NCBI GenBank assembly: GCA_015059245.1
Contig: SVAU01000007.1
Coordinates: forward strand, 1-64,000
Direction: 5' to 3'
Origin: Bacillota bacterium
GTDB taxonomy: Bacteria > Bacillota_I > Bacilli_A > RF39 > UBA660
DNA length: 64,000 bases
Positions 1 through 8,526 of this stretch are shown piece after piece. Both the position numbers and the translations under genes were made by a program. Each line of letters begins with the position of its first letter. The stretch's first letter is position 1. Below the pieces are notes generated by a model, which saw nothing but the letters and a program-made list of their open reading frames with translations, was not told the DNA's origin and did no database searches.

Positions 1-172
1 ATTATCTAAAGAATATAATGTTTTAAAAGTAGACATTGATAAATTTAGAGAATTAACTGATAGTTTTAATATTATGAGTGTTCCTACATTAATTGTGTTT
101 AATAATGGAGAAGTTGTTAAACAAGTTGTAGGTTATAAATCTTTAGATGAATTAAAAGAATTTATGAAATAA
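1..172 (+). CDS. Thioredoxin, C-terminal part (cut by window edge)
   Basis: The frame opens at base 2 and gives about 56 residues ending at TAA 170-172. It matches the C-terminal half of thioredoxin: a strand with KVDID, then FNIMSVPTLIVF holding the conserved cis-Pro segment (VPT), then GEVVKQVVGYKS and a last helix. Thioredoxins reduce disulfides in the cytoplasm. The CxxC active site lies upstream of the window, so redox activity is inferred from the family. The gene is followed at once by a hairpin shared with the convergent Fic gene. Confidence 0.85.
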   Translation, partial: LSKEYNVLKVDIDKFRELTDSFNIMSVPTLIVFNNGEVVKQVVGYKSLDELKEFMK

Positions 173-203
173 AAAAAGATAGTTTATTCACTATCTTTTT
201 TTG
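171..203. terminator. Bidirectional intrinsic terminator
   Basis: AAAAAAAGATAGT and ACTATCTTTTTTT form a perfect stem around a short loop, with A-run and T-run on either side. It serves the thioredoxin gene and the convergent Fic gene. Confidence 0.85.
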
Positions 204-1350
204 ATGGATATTTATGTATTAATGTTTTACCTTGAAATTCTTTACTAGGAGGTTTTAGTCCTAGTGCATCAGGATTAATACCTCTAACTTTACGGTAATG
301 TGATACCATTTCAGTTAATGTAACACTAGATAACATGAATATCAATTGACCTAATGCTTTATAGTTATTTGTATCTATATAATCTATATATATGTCATGC
401 ATTTCTGGAGTAATAAGTATTGGAGCTAATTCATTTTTTATTAAGTTACTATTTAGAATTATTCTACCTGTACGTCCGTTACCATCTTCGAATGGGTGGA
501 TACGTTCAAATTCTATATGGAATTTAGCTTCACGTTCACATATTGCTCTTAAGTGTGCATTCTTTTCTTCTGTTGTATGAACTCCTTCAATGAATGGAGG
601 AATTTCTTCAGCCCATTCATGATGGTATTTATATAATAATTCTTGCATTCTTATTGGAACTTGTTCTTTTGGACAAGGAGTAAATGGAGCTCCCATTATG
701 TCGTTATCTGAAGATTTAAATCCTCTATGAATACCAGATTCATTATTAACTTTAGTGTTTATTTCTATTATTTCAGGTATACCTAAGTGTTCTATGCTTC
801 TTGCATATGCAAATGCTTCGTTATTACCTTTTTTTAATTCATAAGCAGCTCTATCTGCTTTTAATTTCTCAGTTATATATTTATATAGAGTTTGTGCTCT
901 TTCATAAACAGTTTCTTCTTCATATTCTTCGCCAGTTAATAGACCATTTTCACGAGCGTTTCTTAATTCAATAGAATTTCTATATGGTCTTACTGCTCCT
1001 GGATAGAATCGTGCAAAATCTCTAGCACATGGAAGGACACTATCTAATTCTTCGTCAACTATTCTTTCTTTTGGAATACCAAAGTGAACTAAAGCTCCTT
1101 CTATTTCTGTATATCTTTGTTTTAATAGAGCCAGTTCTTCTTGAGAACCATGTCCTAATTTTTGAGCGTATTTTATATTATCTTTAGAAATAAATTGTTG
1201 TAATAAAAATTCATATTGTTTACTTTCAGTAAATACTTTTTCGAATGATAAACTACTATGAGCGAAAGATTCACCAAAAATGGTTTTCATGTATGCATTT
1301 AAAAAGTTAGCATTAAAATCAATACCAGCTATTCTGATAGTCTTTGCCAT
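184..1350 (-). CDS. Fic family protein (probable AMP-transferase)
   Basis: 388 aa with the Fic core motif HPFEDGNGRTGR at residues 285-296. This includes the catalytic His285 and the GNGR anion-binding loop. Upstream are GIHRGF (about 206-211) and a PF-TPCP segment resembling the usual PPxP turn before the core. Fic enzymes usually move AMP from ATP onto hydroxyl side chains of proteins. The first 190 residues are not a domain I recognise. I found no clear (S/T)xxxE(G/N) inhibitory motif at either end, so the mode of control is unknown. The ATG is supported by an AAAGGGGG ribosome site. No antitoxin-like partner lies next to it, so a housekeeping or regulatory Fic is as likely as a toxin. Confidence 0.85.
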   Translation of the reverse strand: MAKTIRIAGIDFNANFLNAYMKTIFGESFAHSSLSFEKVFTESKQYEFLLQQFISKDNIKYAQKLGHGSQEELALLKQRYTEIEGALVHFGIPKERIVDEELDSVLPCARDFARFYPGAVRPYRNSIELRNARENGLLTGEEYEEETVYERAQTLYKYITEKLKADRAAYELKKGNNEAFAYARSIEHLGIPEIIEINTKVNNESGIHRGFKSSDNDIMGAPFTPCPKEQVPIRMQELLYKYHHEWAEEIPPFIEGVHTTEEKNAHLRAICEREAKFHIEFERIHPFEDGNGRTGRIILNSNLIKNELAPILITPEMHDIYIDYIDTNNYKALGQLIFMLSSVTLTEMVSHYRKVRGINPDALGLKPPSKEFQGKTLIHKYPSKKDSE

Positions 1351-1449
1351 ATTAATTTCCCCCTTTTGATATGGGAAATTTTATCATTTTAGGCTATATA
1401 TGTCAAATTTTACTATATTTTTTAAGTGTAAAGGTTATACTTTTTTATA

Positions 1450-1477
1450 TTGAAAAATTAATAATATATGCTATTAT
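1450..1477 (+). promoter_or_regulatory. Likely promoter of the nitroreductase gene
   Basis: TTGAAA (1450-1455), a 16-nt spacer and TATTAT (1472-1477), followed by GTAGGTGAT just before the ATG at 1494. It lies inside the gap between two divergent genes. Confidence 0.5.
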
Positions 1478-1493
1478 TAGAGTAGGTGATTTG

Positions 1494-2018
1494 ATGGAGT
1501 TTCGTGAAGTTCTTGAATCTAGACGAAGTATTAGAAAATTTACTCTTGATACTGTTGGTGATGAAGTATTAATGGAGGCTATACGATCTGCTACATTAGC
1601 ACCTAGTGCTCATAATAGACAGCCTTGGAAATTTAAAATAGTTTCTAAGGAAGAAAAAGGTAAAATTGCAGCTGCTCTTAGAGAGAAAACAAAAGATATT
1701 CCAGGCCATACTGGTGTTCATACAGCTGGGATTATTGATGATGCTAATCAATTAATTGTAGTATTTATTGATAATCAAATTAGTGAAAACCGTGATATGG
1801 ATATATTATCTATTGGTGGCGCCATAGAGAATATGATTTTATCTTTTAATGATATGGGTATTGGTACTGTGTGGATCGGTAATACTAATTTAATTAGAGA
1901 AGAGATAAGTGAAATCTTAAATATCAATTACGAAACTGTATCTTCAATTGCAATTGGAGTACCCGATCAATCACCGAAGCCTAGACCAAGAAAAGATATT
2001 AAAGACGTTTTGCTTTAA
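1494..2018 (+). CDS. Nitroreductase family flavoprotein
   Basis: 174 aa from the ATG at 1494, which sits behind AGGTGAT. An open frame extends back to 1371, but that stretch is hydrophobic and lies in the promoter region. The protein has the nitroreductase hallmarks: RRSIRKF near the N-terminus (FMN phosphate contact), SAHNRQPWKF at about residue 40, the GAxIENMxL helix followed by GIGTVWIGN, and an end reading IGVPDQSPKPRPRKD. Members are FMN enzymes that use NAD(P)H to reduce nitro groups, quinones or related substrates. The true substrate cannot be told from sequence. The length is typical of the short, single-domain subgroup. Monocistronic, closed by the hairpin at 2041-2070. Confidence 0.85.
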   Translation: MEFREVLESRRSIRKFTLDTVGDEVLMEAIRSATLAPSAHNRQPWKFKIVSKEEKGKIAAALREKTKDIPGHTGVHTAGIIDDANQLIVVFIDNQISENRDMDILSIGGAIENMILSFNDMGIGTVWIGNTNLIREEISEILNINYETVSSIAIGVPDQSPKPRPRKDIKDVLL

Positions 2019-2040
2019 ACAAAAGTAAAAGTTAAAGAAT

Positions 2041-2070
2041 AAAAGACCCTTATGGGTCTTTTGTTTTTTT
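2041..2070. terminator. Bidirectional intrinsic terminator
   Basis: AAAAGACCC-TTAT-GGGTCTTTT followed by a T-rich tail. It lies between the convergent nitroreductase and YigZ-like genes. Confidence 0.85.
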
Positions 2071-2422
2071 ATATATCTTTAGTAGCTTCGTTAGCGGCTT
2101 CGGAGTAGGCTCTTAATAAGCCTCCTGCGCCTAATTTGATACCACCAAAGTATCTTATTACTGCTACTAGGTGATTGTTTAAATTCTTTCTTTCTAATAT
2201 GTTATAAATAGGTAATCCTGCTGTATTAGTAGGTTCTTTATCATCAGTTTTCTTGGCTGTATTATTTACTTTAAAGGCATATGGTATATGTCTTGCTTTT
2301 TTATGTTCTTTTTTTAATTGTTCTATTATATTTTTTGCTTCTTCTGGAGATGATATTTCATAACATAAACCTATGAATTTAGATTTCTTTATTTCTATTA
2401 AAGATTCTTTTAATAGTTTCAT
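2069..2422 (-). CDS. YigZ/IMPACT N-terminal domain protein, short form
   Basis: 117 aa matching the N-terminal domain of the YigZ/IMPACT family: KSKFIG, KKARHIPYAF, PTNTAGLPI, and the strongly conserved RYFGGIKLGAGGLLRAYSEAA. Family proteins bind nucleic acid or ribosomes, and the eukaryotic member regulates Gcn2, but the bacterial role is unsettled. Usual bacterial members are about 200 aa with a second (DUF1949) domain. Here the reading frame stops right after the first domain, so this is a shortened version. It starts directly next to the stop of the upstream LOG gene, and the two are probably co-transcribed and translationally coupled. Confidence 0.8.
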   Translation of the reverse strand: MKLLKESLIEIKKSKFIGLCYEISSPEEAKNIIEQLKKEHKKARHIPYAFKVNNTAKKTDDKEPTNTAGLPIYNILERKNLNNHLVAVIRYFGGIKLGAGGLLRAYSEAANEATKDI

Positions 2423-2992
2423 TTAATCACCTTTTTCTAGTTTTAATGATTTATTTTCTGCATTAAGTATTTGTCTTAATTCTTCTTCAGTTGATATAAC
2501 TTTAAAGAAAGAATAAATTGATTTGTCATTAAATTTGTTTGTGACACAATAATATATTAAATCTAATACTTTGTCAAAGAATCCATTATAATTATATATA
2601 ATTATTTGTTTAGGATTGTTAGTTGTTCTATTTTCTTCGATGGATGCAAATAATTCTGCTAGGGTACCTGTTCCACCTGGTAAGAATATTATTATAGATC
2701 CTTTTTTATATAGACATTTTGTTCTATCAAATGTATCTTCATATATGAATTTAAATGCACCGTTTAAGTTTTCTAAATCTTTTTCGTACTTAGATACTGT
2801 ATATGCATATACATTTTTATTATTGTTATGAAATTCTAAAAATGATGTTCCCATCATACCTGTAGATGCTCCACCAGTAGCTAAACTATAATTATGTTCT
2901 ATAAATATTTTAGATATTCTAGTAGTTAGTTCTTTATATTCATCAGAGATTGCATCTCTAGATGAACATCCCATAAATACTATATTTTCCAT
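2423..2992 (-). CDS. LOG family protein (nucleotide phosphoribohydrolase-like)
   Basis: 189 aa with a Rossmann-like fold typical of the LOG / lysine-decarboxylase-like family. The N-terminus has VFMGCSS, then a glycine-rich ATGGASTGMMG turn and the diagnostic PGGTGTLAEL motif at about residues 105-114. Well-studied members remove ribose-5-phosphate from cytokinin nucleotides. Bacterial members act on AMP-like nucleotides or have unknown substrates. The start is backed by AGGAGGACAAC. It is the first gene of a two-gene unit with the YigZ-like protein. Confidence 0.8.
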   Translation of the reverse strand: MENIVFMGCSSRDAISDEYKELTTRISKIFIEHNYSLATGGASTGMMGTSFLEFHNNNKNVYAYTVSKYEKDLENLNGAFKFIYEDTFDRTKCLYKKGSIIIFLPGGTGTLAELFASIEENRTTNNPKQIIIYNYNGFFDKVLDLIYYCVTNKFNDKSIYSFFKVISTEEELRQILNAENKSLKLEKGD

Positions 2993-3067
2993 GTTGTCCT
3001 CCTATAATGTACTATTACAATATATCATTAAATTAACAAAATAGATAATAAAATTAATTTATATGTA

Positions 3068-3076
3068 TGTTATAAT
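3068..3076 (+). promoter_or_regulatory. Extended -10 promoter of the LMW phosphatase-uvrC unit
   Basis: TGTTATAAT, with no good -35 upstream. The ATG follows only 15 nt later (3092), so the transcript would begin almost at the ribosome site AGGTGAT. Confidence 0.5.
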
Positions 3077-3091
3077 TAAATAGGTGATTAT

Positions 3092-3565
3092 ATGTATAAT
3101 ATACTTTTTATTTGTTATGGTAATATATGTAGAAGTCCTATGGCTGAAATGATATTTAAAGACTTAATTATAAAGAATAATAAGAGATATATGATGTCTT
3201 GTATTAGTAGAGCTACTAGCATAGAAGAGATAGGTAATGATATATATCCGCAAGCTAAAAGAAAGTTAGTACAAATGGGTGTTACTTGTGAATCCCATAG
3301 AGCTACTCAAGTTACTAAGAGTGATTATGATAAGTATGATTACATAATAGTTATGGAAGAAAGAAATAAAAGGGATTTATTACGTATAATAGGCGAAGAT
3401 ACAGATAATAAGATACATTTATTATTAGAGTATACTGATAATATAAAAGATATTGATGATCCTTGGTATTCAGGTGATTTTGATACTGCATTTAATGAAA
3501 TAAATGAAGGATGTATTGGTTTATTTAATTATCTAGTGAATTTAGGTGATAATAATGAAATTTAA
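3092..3565 (+). CDS. Low-molecular-weight protein tyrosine phosphatase family
   Basis: 157 aa with the P-loop C-Y-G-N-I-C-R-S at residues 8-15, giving nucleophile Cys8, Arg14 and Ser15. The acid loop DDPWYSGDF near residue 128 holds the general-acid Asp. These are the defining parts of LMW-PTPs, cytoplasmic enzymes that remove phosphate from tyrosine or arginine. Residues after the P-loop (PMAEMIF) are also family-typical. Start from AGGTGAT. The last 11 bases overlap the start of uvrC, so the two genes are coupled. Confidence 0.85.
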   Translation: MYNILFICYGNICRSPMAEMIFKDLIIKNNKRYMMSCISRATSIEEIGNDIYPQAKRKLVQMGVTCESHRATQVTKSDYDKYDYIIVMEERNKRDLLRIIGEDTDNKIHLLLEYTDNIKDIDDPWYSGDFDTAFNEINEGCIGLFNYLVNLGDNNEI

Positions 3566-5327
3566 AGATAAATTAGCTTTAGTACCACATAAACCTGGTT
3601 CTTATCAAATGAAAGATAAGAACGGTAACATAATATATGTAGGTAAAGCTAAAGATTTAAATAAGAGATTATCTTCTTACTTTAATAGAATACATACTGG
3701 TAAGACTGCTAAGATGGTTAGTTTAATAGAAGATTTTCAATATATAGTAGCTTCTTCTGAATTAGAAGCATTTATTATAGAAATTAATTTAATTAAAGAA
3801 TTTAATCCTAAATATAATATAATGCTTACTGATGATAAGAGTTATCCTTATATTGAATATATTAGTAGTCCTTATCCAATGCTTAAAGTATCTAGATATC
3901 TTAATATAAAGAAGAAAGATAATAAGAAGCTATTTGGACCTTATCCTAATGCATATGCTGCTAGAAGAATAGTTAATTTACTTAATAGATTATATCCTTT
4001 AAAGAAATGTGAAGGCAAACCTAAAGAAGTATGTCTTTACTATCATATAGGGGAGTGTTTAGGATATTGTAGTAAACTAGTAGATAATAATAAAGTTCAA
4101 GAAATGGAAAATGAAATATTATCTTTTTTAAGAGGTAATGATCAAATTCTTAAAGATAAGATAATGAATAAAATAAGTAAGTATTCTGAAGATTTAAATT
4201 ATGAAATGGCTTTAGATTTAAAGAAAGAATTAGAATATATAGATATAGTATTAGATAAACAAAAGGTAGAATTACATGATTTTGTTAATAGAGATGTTAT
4301 TTCTTATTATGTAGATAATGGTTATTTATCTATAGAAATACTATTTATTAGAAATGGTAAATTGTTAAATCATAAGAATGATATATTTCCTATATCAGTA
4401 GATGTTGAAGATGAAGTTGAATATTATATTGCTAAATTTTATAGTAGGAATGAAGTGCCTAAAGAGATATTGATACCTGATACTTTAAGTGTCGATAATA
4501 TTAGTAGTGTAGTAGATACTAATATAGTTATTCCTCAAAAAGGTGTAAAGAAAGATCTAATTAAGATGGCATTTGATAATGCTAAATTAAATTTAAAGAA
4601 TAAGTTTGAAGAAATACAAAAAGATGATTTAAGAACTAGTAAATCTAATGAAGAATTAGCTAATATACTTGGTATGGATTCTATTTATAGAATAGATGTA
4701 TTTGATAACTCTAATCTATTTGGTAGTTTTGCTGTATCTGGTATGGTTGTATTTATAGATGGTAAACCAGCTAAGAATGAATATAGAAAATATAAAGTAT
4801 CTTTAGATGTTAATGATGATTATAATACGATGAAAGAAATACTTTATAGAAGATATCAAAGAGTTTTAGTAGATAGAACTACATTACCAGATTTAATTAT
4901 AGTAGATGGTGGAGAAAATCAAATTAGAGCAGCTTTAGATATACTTAATTTATTACATTTAAATATTAAAGTAGTAGGTTTAAAAAAGAATGATAAACAT
5001 AGAACTAATGACTTGATAGATTCTGATTTAAATGTTATAAATATTGATAGAATGAGTAACGTATTTCATTATCTAACTAGAATGCAAGATGAAGTACATA
5101 GATTTACTATAAATTATCATAGAACATTAAGAAGTAAAGGTAGTATAAGTAGTCTACTTGATGATATAGAAGGTATTGGCGTGGTAAGAAAAAGACAACT
5201 TATAAAAGAATTTGGTAGTGTTTCTAAAATGAGAGAAGCTAGTATAGAAGATATAGCTAAAATAGTACCATTAAATGTTGCTACTGAACTAAAAAACTAT
5301 TTAGATAGTAAATATAAAGAAGAATAA
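3555..5327 (+). CDS. uvrC: UvrABC system protein C (excinuclease)
   Basis: 590 aa from the ATG at 3555. A GTG nine bases upstream is inside the AGGTGAT ribosome site and was not chosen. Domains in order: GIY-YIG nuclease (PGSYQMKD, YVGKAKDLNKRLSSYF) in the first 90 residues for the 3' cut; a middle region with a UVR-type helix pair (KISKYSEDLNYEMALDLKKELE) at about 210-235; the RNase-H-like nuclease (DNSNLFGSFAVSGMVVF, DLIIVDGGENQIRAAL) for the 5' cut; and C-terminal helix-hairpin-helix segments (IEGIGVVRKRQLIKEFGS). Length fits the family. It cuts on both sides of bulky DNA lesions with UvrA and UvrB, which are not in this window. Confidence 0.95.
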   Translation: MKFKDKLALVPHKPGSYQMKDKNGNIIYVGKAKDLNKRLSSYFNRIHTGKTAKMVSLIEDFQYIVASSELEAFIIEINLIKEFNPKYNIMLTDDKSYPYIEYISSPYPMLKVSRYLNIKKKDNKKLFGPYPNAYAARRIVNLLNRLYPLKKCEGKPKEVCLYYHIGECLGYCSKLVDNNKVQEMENEILSFLRGNDQILKDKIMNKISKYSEDLNYEMALDLKKELEYIDIVLDKQKVELHDFVNRDVISYYVDNGYLSIEILFIRNGKLLNHKNDIFPISVDVEDEVEYYIAKFYSRNEVPKEILIPDTLSVDNISSVVDTNIVIPQKGVKKDLIKMAFDNAKLNLKNKFEEIQKDDLRTSKSNEELANILGMDSIYRIDVFDNSNLFGSFAVSGMVVFIDGKPAKNEYRKYKVSLDVNDDYNTMKEILYRRYQRVLVDRTTLPDLIIVDGGENQIRAALDILNLLHLNIKVVGLKKNDKHRTNDLIDSDLNVINIDRMSNVFHYLTRMQDEVHRFTINYHRTLRSKGSISSLLDDIEGIGVVRKRQLIKEFGSVSKMREASIEDIAKIVPLNVATELKNYLDSKYKEE

Positions 5328-5339
5328 AAAGGTGATTAT

Positions 5340-6470
5340 ATGCAAGGATTAACATATAAGTTTAATAATTATGATAAAGATATAATTATTGAAAGAAAAG
5401 ATTTCTTTAATCCTAAAAAATGTGTTTTTTATGTAAAAGATGGGGATTATATTTATGTAGAAAATGGTAAAGAAGTTAAAGTTGGTCAATTATTAGTTAA
5501 GAAGAGTAATGGTATTAAGTATTATTCTTCAATATCTGGTATTGCTAATATACAAGGTAATTCTGTTGTAATTACTAATGATAATAATGATACTGAAGAT
5601 AAAGTTGAAGGACTTTTAAATATAGATAATATAACTAAAGAAGATGTTATTAATACTTGTGAAAAGTTTGGAATAAATAATGGAGTTAACTTATTACTAG
5701 ATGAATTTAAGAGTAATAAGAAAGTCTTAATAGTTAATACTATTGATATAGAACCATATACTTTTAATAATAGATATTTATTTCAAGATAATTGTAAGAA
5801 TACATTGGAGTTATTAGAGAAGATTTCTAAGTTATTTAATATTAGTACTTATTTATTTATGTATATTAATGATCCTAATATAGTAAGTATAAAAAGTTTA
5901 ATTAATAATTATCCTTCTGTTAAATTAAATATAATTAAAGATAAATATCCTTATAATAATAATTTATTTATATTAAAGAAGTATTTAAAAGAATATAGTG
6001 ATAATGAAATTATTAAATTAGATTTATTAACTCTACATAAATTATTTGTGGGTTTAATAGATAAGAAACCGTTAAATGAAAGATATATTACTGTTATATT
6101 TAATAATCCTTTAAGATATTTTGTAGTAAATACATATTATGGGGTTTATCTTGAAGAAATGATAGATAGTTTTGTACCTCCTTCTTGGGGTGGTAAATCA
6201 GTTTATTTAAATAACTTCTTTAGAAAGAATAAATGTACTAATTTTGATCATTTATCTTTAAATGATACAGTTAATACTATATTTGTATTAGATGATGTTA
6301 ATGAAGTAGTTACTAAATGTATTAAATGTGGTAAGTGTGCAGATATATGTCCGATTAAGATTAATCCTTTAGATAAAAAGTTAGATCCTTCTTGTATTAG
6401 ATGCGGTTTATGTAACTATATATGTCCTGCTAATATTAATTTGATAGTGAGGGTGAAGGATAATGGCTAA
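5340..6470 (+). CDS. RnfC-like iron-sulfur protein
   Basis: 376 aa. Residues 28-75 resemble the barrel-sandwich domain of RnfC (VENGKEVKVGQLL, YYSSISGIANIQG). The C-terminus carries two 4Fe-4S motifs, Cys327-330-333-337-Pro and Cys352-355-358-362-Pro. In RnfC the middle region holds a GGAGFPTH-type FMN/NADH loop and a following NGAECEPY segment. Here only NTIDIEPY remains of the latter and the glycine-rich loop is absent. The protein is therefore RnfC-derived but probably not a normal NADH-ferredoxin subunit. It starts 12 nt after uvrC and overlaps the RnfD-like gene by 8 nt. No rnfA, B, E or G is present nearby. Confidence 0.7.
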   Translation: MQGLTYKFNNYDKDIIIERKDFFNPKKCVFYVKDGDYIYVENGKEVKVGQLLVKKSNGIKYYSSISGIANIQGNSVVITNDNNDTEDKVEGLLNIDNITKEDVINTCEKFGINNGVNLLLDEFKSNKKVLIVNTIDIEPYTFNNRYLFQDNCKNTLELLEKISKLFNISTYLFMYINDPNIVSIKSLINNYPSVKLNIIKDKYPYNNNLFILKKYLKEYSDNEIIKLDLLTLHKLFVGLIDKKPLNERYITVIFNNPLRYFVVNTYYGVYLEEMIDSFVPPSWGGKSVYLNNFFRKNKCTNFDHLSLNDTVNTIFVLDDVNEVVTKCIKCGKCADICPIKINPLDKKLDPSCIRCGLCNYICPANINLIVRVKDNG

Positions 6471-7374
6471 TTATAAAAGTAAAAATAAAGTATTTAATGT
6501 TAATGCATGTCATTTGTTATGTTTATTACCGATGGTATTATTTTCTTATTATAAGAATGGTTATTTAGTATATAAAGCTAATTATATGTCTTTCTTTAGT
6601 ACTTTAGAGTATTTAATAATACCTATTATAATTGTAGTAATAAGTTATTTATTTGAAATATATTATTATGTTGGTATTAAGAAGGAAAGAAACTTTAATA
6701 ATGTAGTTAATTCATTTAGTCCATTTGCTAATTTATTATGTTATTTAGTTTGTGGACCTAATGATGCTTTATATATAATTATTCCTTTAATATTTTTAGT
6801 AGATATATTAATGAAGTTGATTGATAAGAAGGTAACTATTAATAGAGTAGCTTTGTTTAAGATAATATTATTTATTATTTTGGCTATATTTGGTATTTAT
6901 AATAACGCTAATAATTTAGAAAGAATTAACGATGTAACTGTATTTACTAATGCAGAATCTTTCTTAGGATTAAGTATAGGTGAAATAGGAGTAGTTAGTA
7001 ATTTATTTGTTATACTTAGTTTTGTAGTTTTATTATTTAATAAATACTATAAAAAAGATATAGCGCTTAGTGCTTTAATTACATATTTCTTATTCGGTAT
7101 ATTCTTTGTAATTGTTGGAACATTAAGTATGAATGAATTCTTAAATCATACCTTTAGTAGTGGTATATTGTTTTCTATAGTATATGTGCTTACATTAAGT
7201 GATTCTTCACCAGTACTTGGTGGAGGTAGAAAGATATATGGTATATTGTTTGGTATATTAGTATCTATTTTCATTAATATATTTAAAATATATATTAGTG
7301 TTTATTTTATTATCTTAGTACTTAGTTTAATATCTCCATTAATTAATAGACTTAAGATATCTATATATAAATAA
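6463..7374 (+). CDS. RnfD/NqrB-like integral membrane protein
   Basis: 303 aa, very hydrophobic, about eight to ten membrane helices. Similarity to RnfD rests on CGPNDALY-type helix ends, SIGEIG (family SIGETS), and the late segment LTLSDSSPVLGGGRKIYGILFG. The latter mirrors MATDPVTSPxxxxGxxIYG of RnfD. In RnfD a Thr in an SGAT motif carries covalent FMN. The matching stretch here (DVTVFTNAESF) is too diverged for me to assign the flavin site. It overlaps the RnfC-like gene, so the two likely form one complex. Confidence 0.65.
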   Translation: MANYKSKNKVFNVNACHLLCLLPMVLFSYYKNGYLVYKANYMSFFSTLEYLIIPIIIVVISYLFEIYYYVGIKKERNFNNVVNSFSPFANLLCYLVCGPNDALYIIIPLIFLVDILMKLIDKKVTINRVALFKIILFIILAIFGIYNNANNLERINDVTVFTNAESFLGLSIGEIGVVSNLFVILSFVVLLFNKYYKKDIALSALITYFLFGIFFVIVGTLSMNEFLNHTFSSGILFSIVYVLTLSDSSPVLGGGRKIYGILFGILVSIFINIFKIYISVYFIILVLSLISPLINRLKISIYK

Positions 7375-7397
7375 GAATGTCTTGGACATTCTTTTTA
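7373..7397 (+). terminator. Intrinsic terminator after the RnfD-like gene
   Basis: AGAATGTC-TTG-GACATTCT followed by TTTT. Confidence 0.8.
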
Positions 7398-7456
7398 TAT
7401 GGACTTTTTATTAATTAGAATATATAATTGAATACGAAATGAATGGGGTGGATTAG

Positions 7457-8500
7457 ATGAATGTATCTGATTTTGATTATGAATTACCTAAAGAATTAAT
7501 AGCTCAAACGCCTTTGAAGGTTAGAGATGCTTCTAGATTACTTGTTATGGATAAAGTATCTGGTGAAGTTGTACATAAACATTTTACTGATATTATAGAT
7601 TATTTAGATAAAGGAGATGTCTTAGTACTTAATGATACTAAGGTTATACCTGCTAGATTAATTGGTGTTAAAGAAGAAACTGGTGCTGTTATTGAATTAT
7701 TATTATTAAAAGATTTAGGAGAAGATGAATGGGAGTGTTTATCTAAACCTGCTAAGAGATTAAAAATAGGTACTATTGTATCTTTTGGTGATGGTAGTTT
7801 AAAAGCAGAAGTTACTGGGAAATTTGATGAGGGCTTAACTCATGTTAGATTATTATATGATGGAATACTTATGGAAATATTAGATAAGTTAGGTACTATG
7901 CCACTTCCACCATATATTCATGAAAAGTTAGAAGATAATGATAGATATCAAACTGTATATGCAAAGAATATTGGTAGTGCTGCTGCACCAACTGCTGGAT
8001 TACATTTTACTCCAGAGTTATTAAATAAAATAGAAGATAAAGGTATTATTATTACTTATGTTACTTTACATGTAGGTTTGGGTACTTTTAGACCAGTAGA
8101 AGTAGATAATATATTTGATCATCAAATGCATACTGAATATTATGTAATGAATGAAGATACTGCTAATATACTTAATAAAGCTAAAGATGAAGGTAGAAGA
8201 ATTATAGCTGTTGGTACTACAAGTACTAGAACATTAGAAACAGTAGCTACTAATAATAATGGTAGATTTGTTGCTACTAGTGGTAATACTAATATATTTA
8301 TATATCCTGGATATGAATTTAAAGCTATAGATTGTTTAATTACTAATTTCCATTTACCTAAGAGTACTTTAGTAATGTTAGTGTCTGCTTTATCTAGTAG
8401 AGAAAATATACTTAATGCTTATGGAGAAGCGGTAAATGAAAAATATAGATTCTTTAGTTTTGGAGATTCTATGTTTATTACAAATGATTTAAAAAAATAA
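7457..8500 (+). CDS. queA: tRNA preQ1(34) S-adenosylmethionine ribosyltransferase-isomerase
   Basis: 347 aa, full length for QueA. It is recognised by [15 protein letters not shown] at the N-terminus, [23 protein letters not shown], the core [22 protein letters not shown], and GTTSTRTLE with [10 protein letters not shown] near the end. QueA moves the ribose of SAM to preQ1 in the wobble position of GUN tRNAs and rearranges it to epoxyqueuosine. Its partner tgt follows after one opposing gene. Start supported by GGGGTGG. Confidence 0.96.
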   Translation: MNVSDFDYELPKELIAQTPLKVRDASRLLVMDKVSGEVVHKHFTDIIDYLDKGDVLVLNDTKVIPARLIGVKEETGAVIELLLLKDLGEDEWECLSKPAKRLKIGTIVSFGDGSLKAEVTGKFDEGLTHVRLLYDGILMEILDKLGTMPLPPYIHEKLEDNDRYQTVYAKNIGSAAAPTAGLHFTPELLNKIEDKGIIITYVTLHVGLGTFRPVEVDNIFDHQMHTEYYVMNEDTANILNKAKDEGRRIIAVGTTSTRTLETVATNNNGRFVATSGNTNIFIYPGYEFKAIDCLITNFHLPKSTLVMLVSALSSRENILNAYGEAVNEKYRFFSFGDSMFITNDLKK

Positions 8501-8526
8501 AAAAGATTACATAAGTAATCTTTTTA
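8501..8526. terminator. Bidirectional intrinsic terminator
   Basis: AAAAGATTAC-ATAA-GTAATCTTTT between the convergent queA and the 308-aa gene. Confidence 0.85.

Noticed and set aside
1371..1493. 41-residue hydrophobic extension of the nitroreductase
   Set aside because: It overlaps the promoter and lacks a ribosome site. The ATG at 1494 has AGGTGAT and gives the normal family start.
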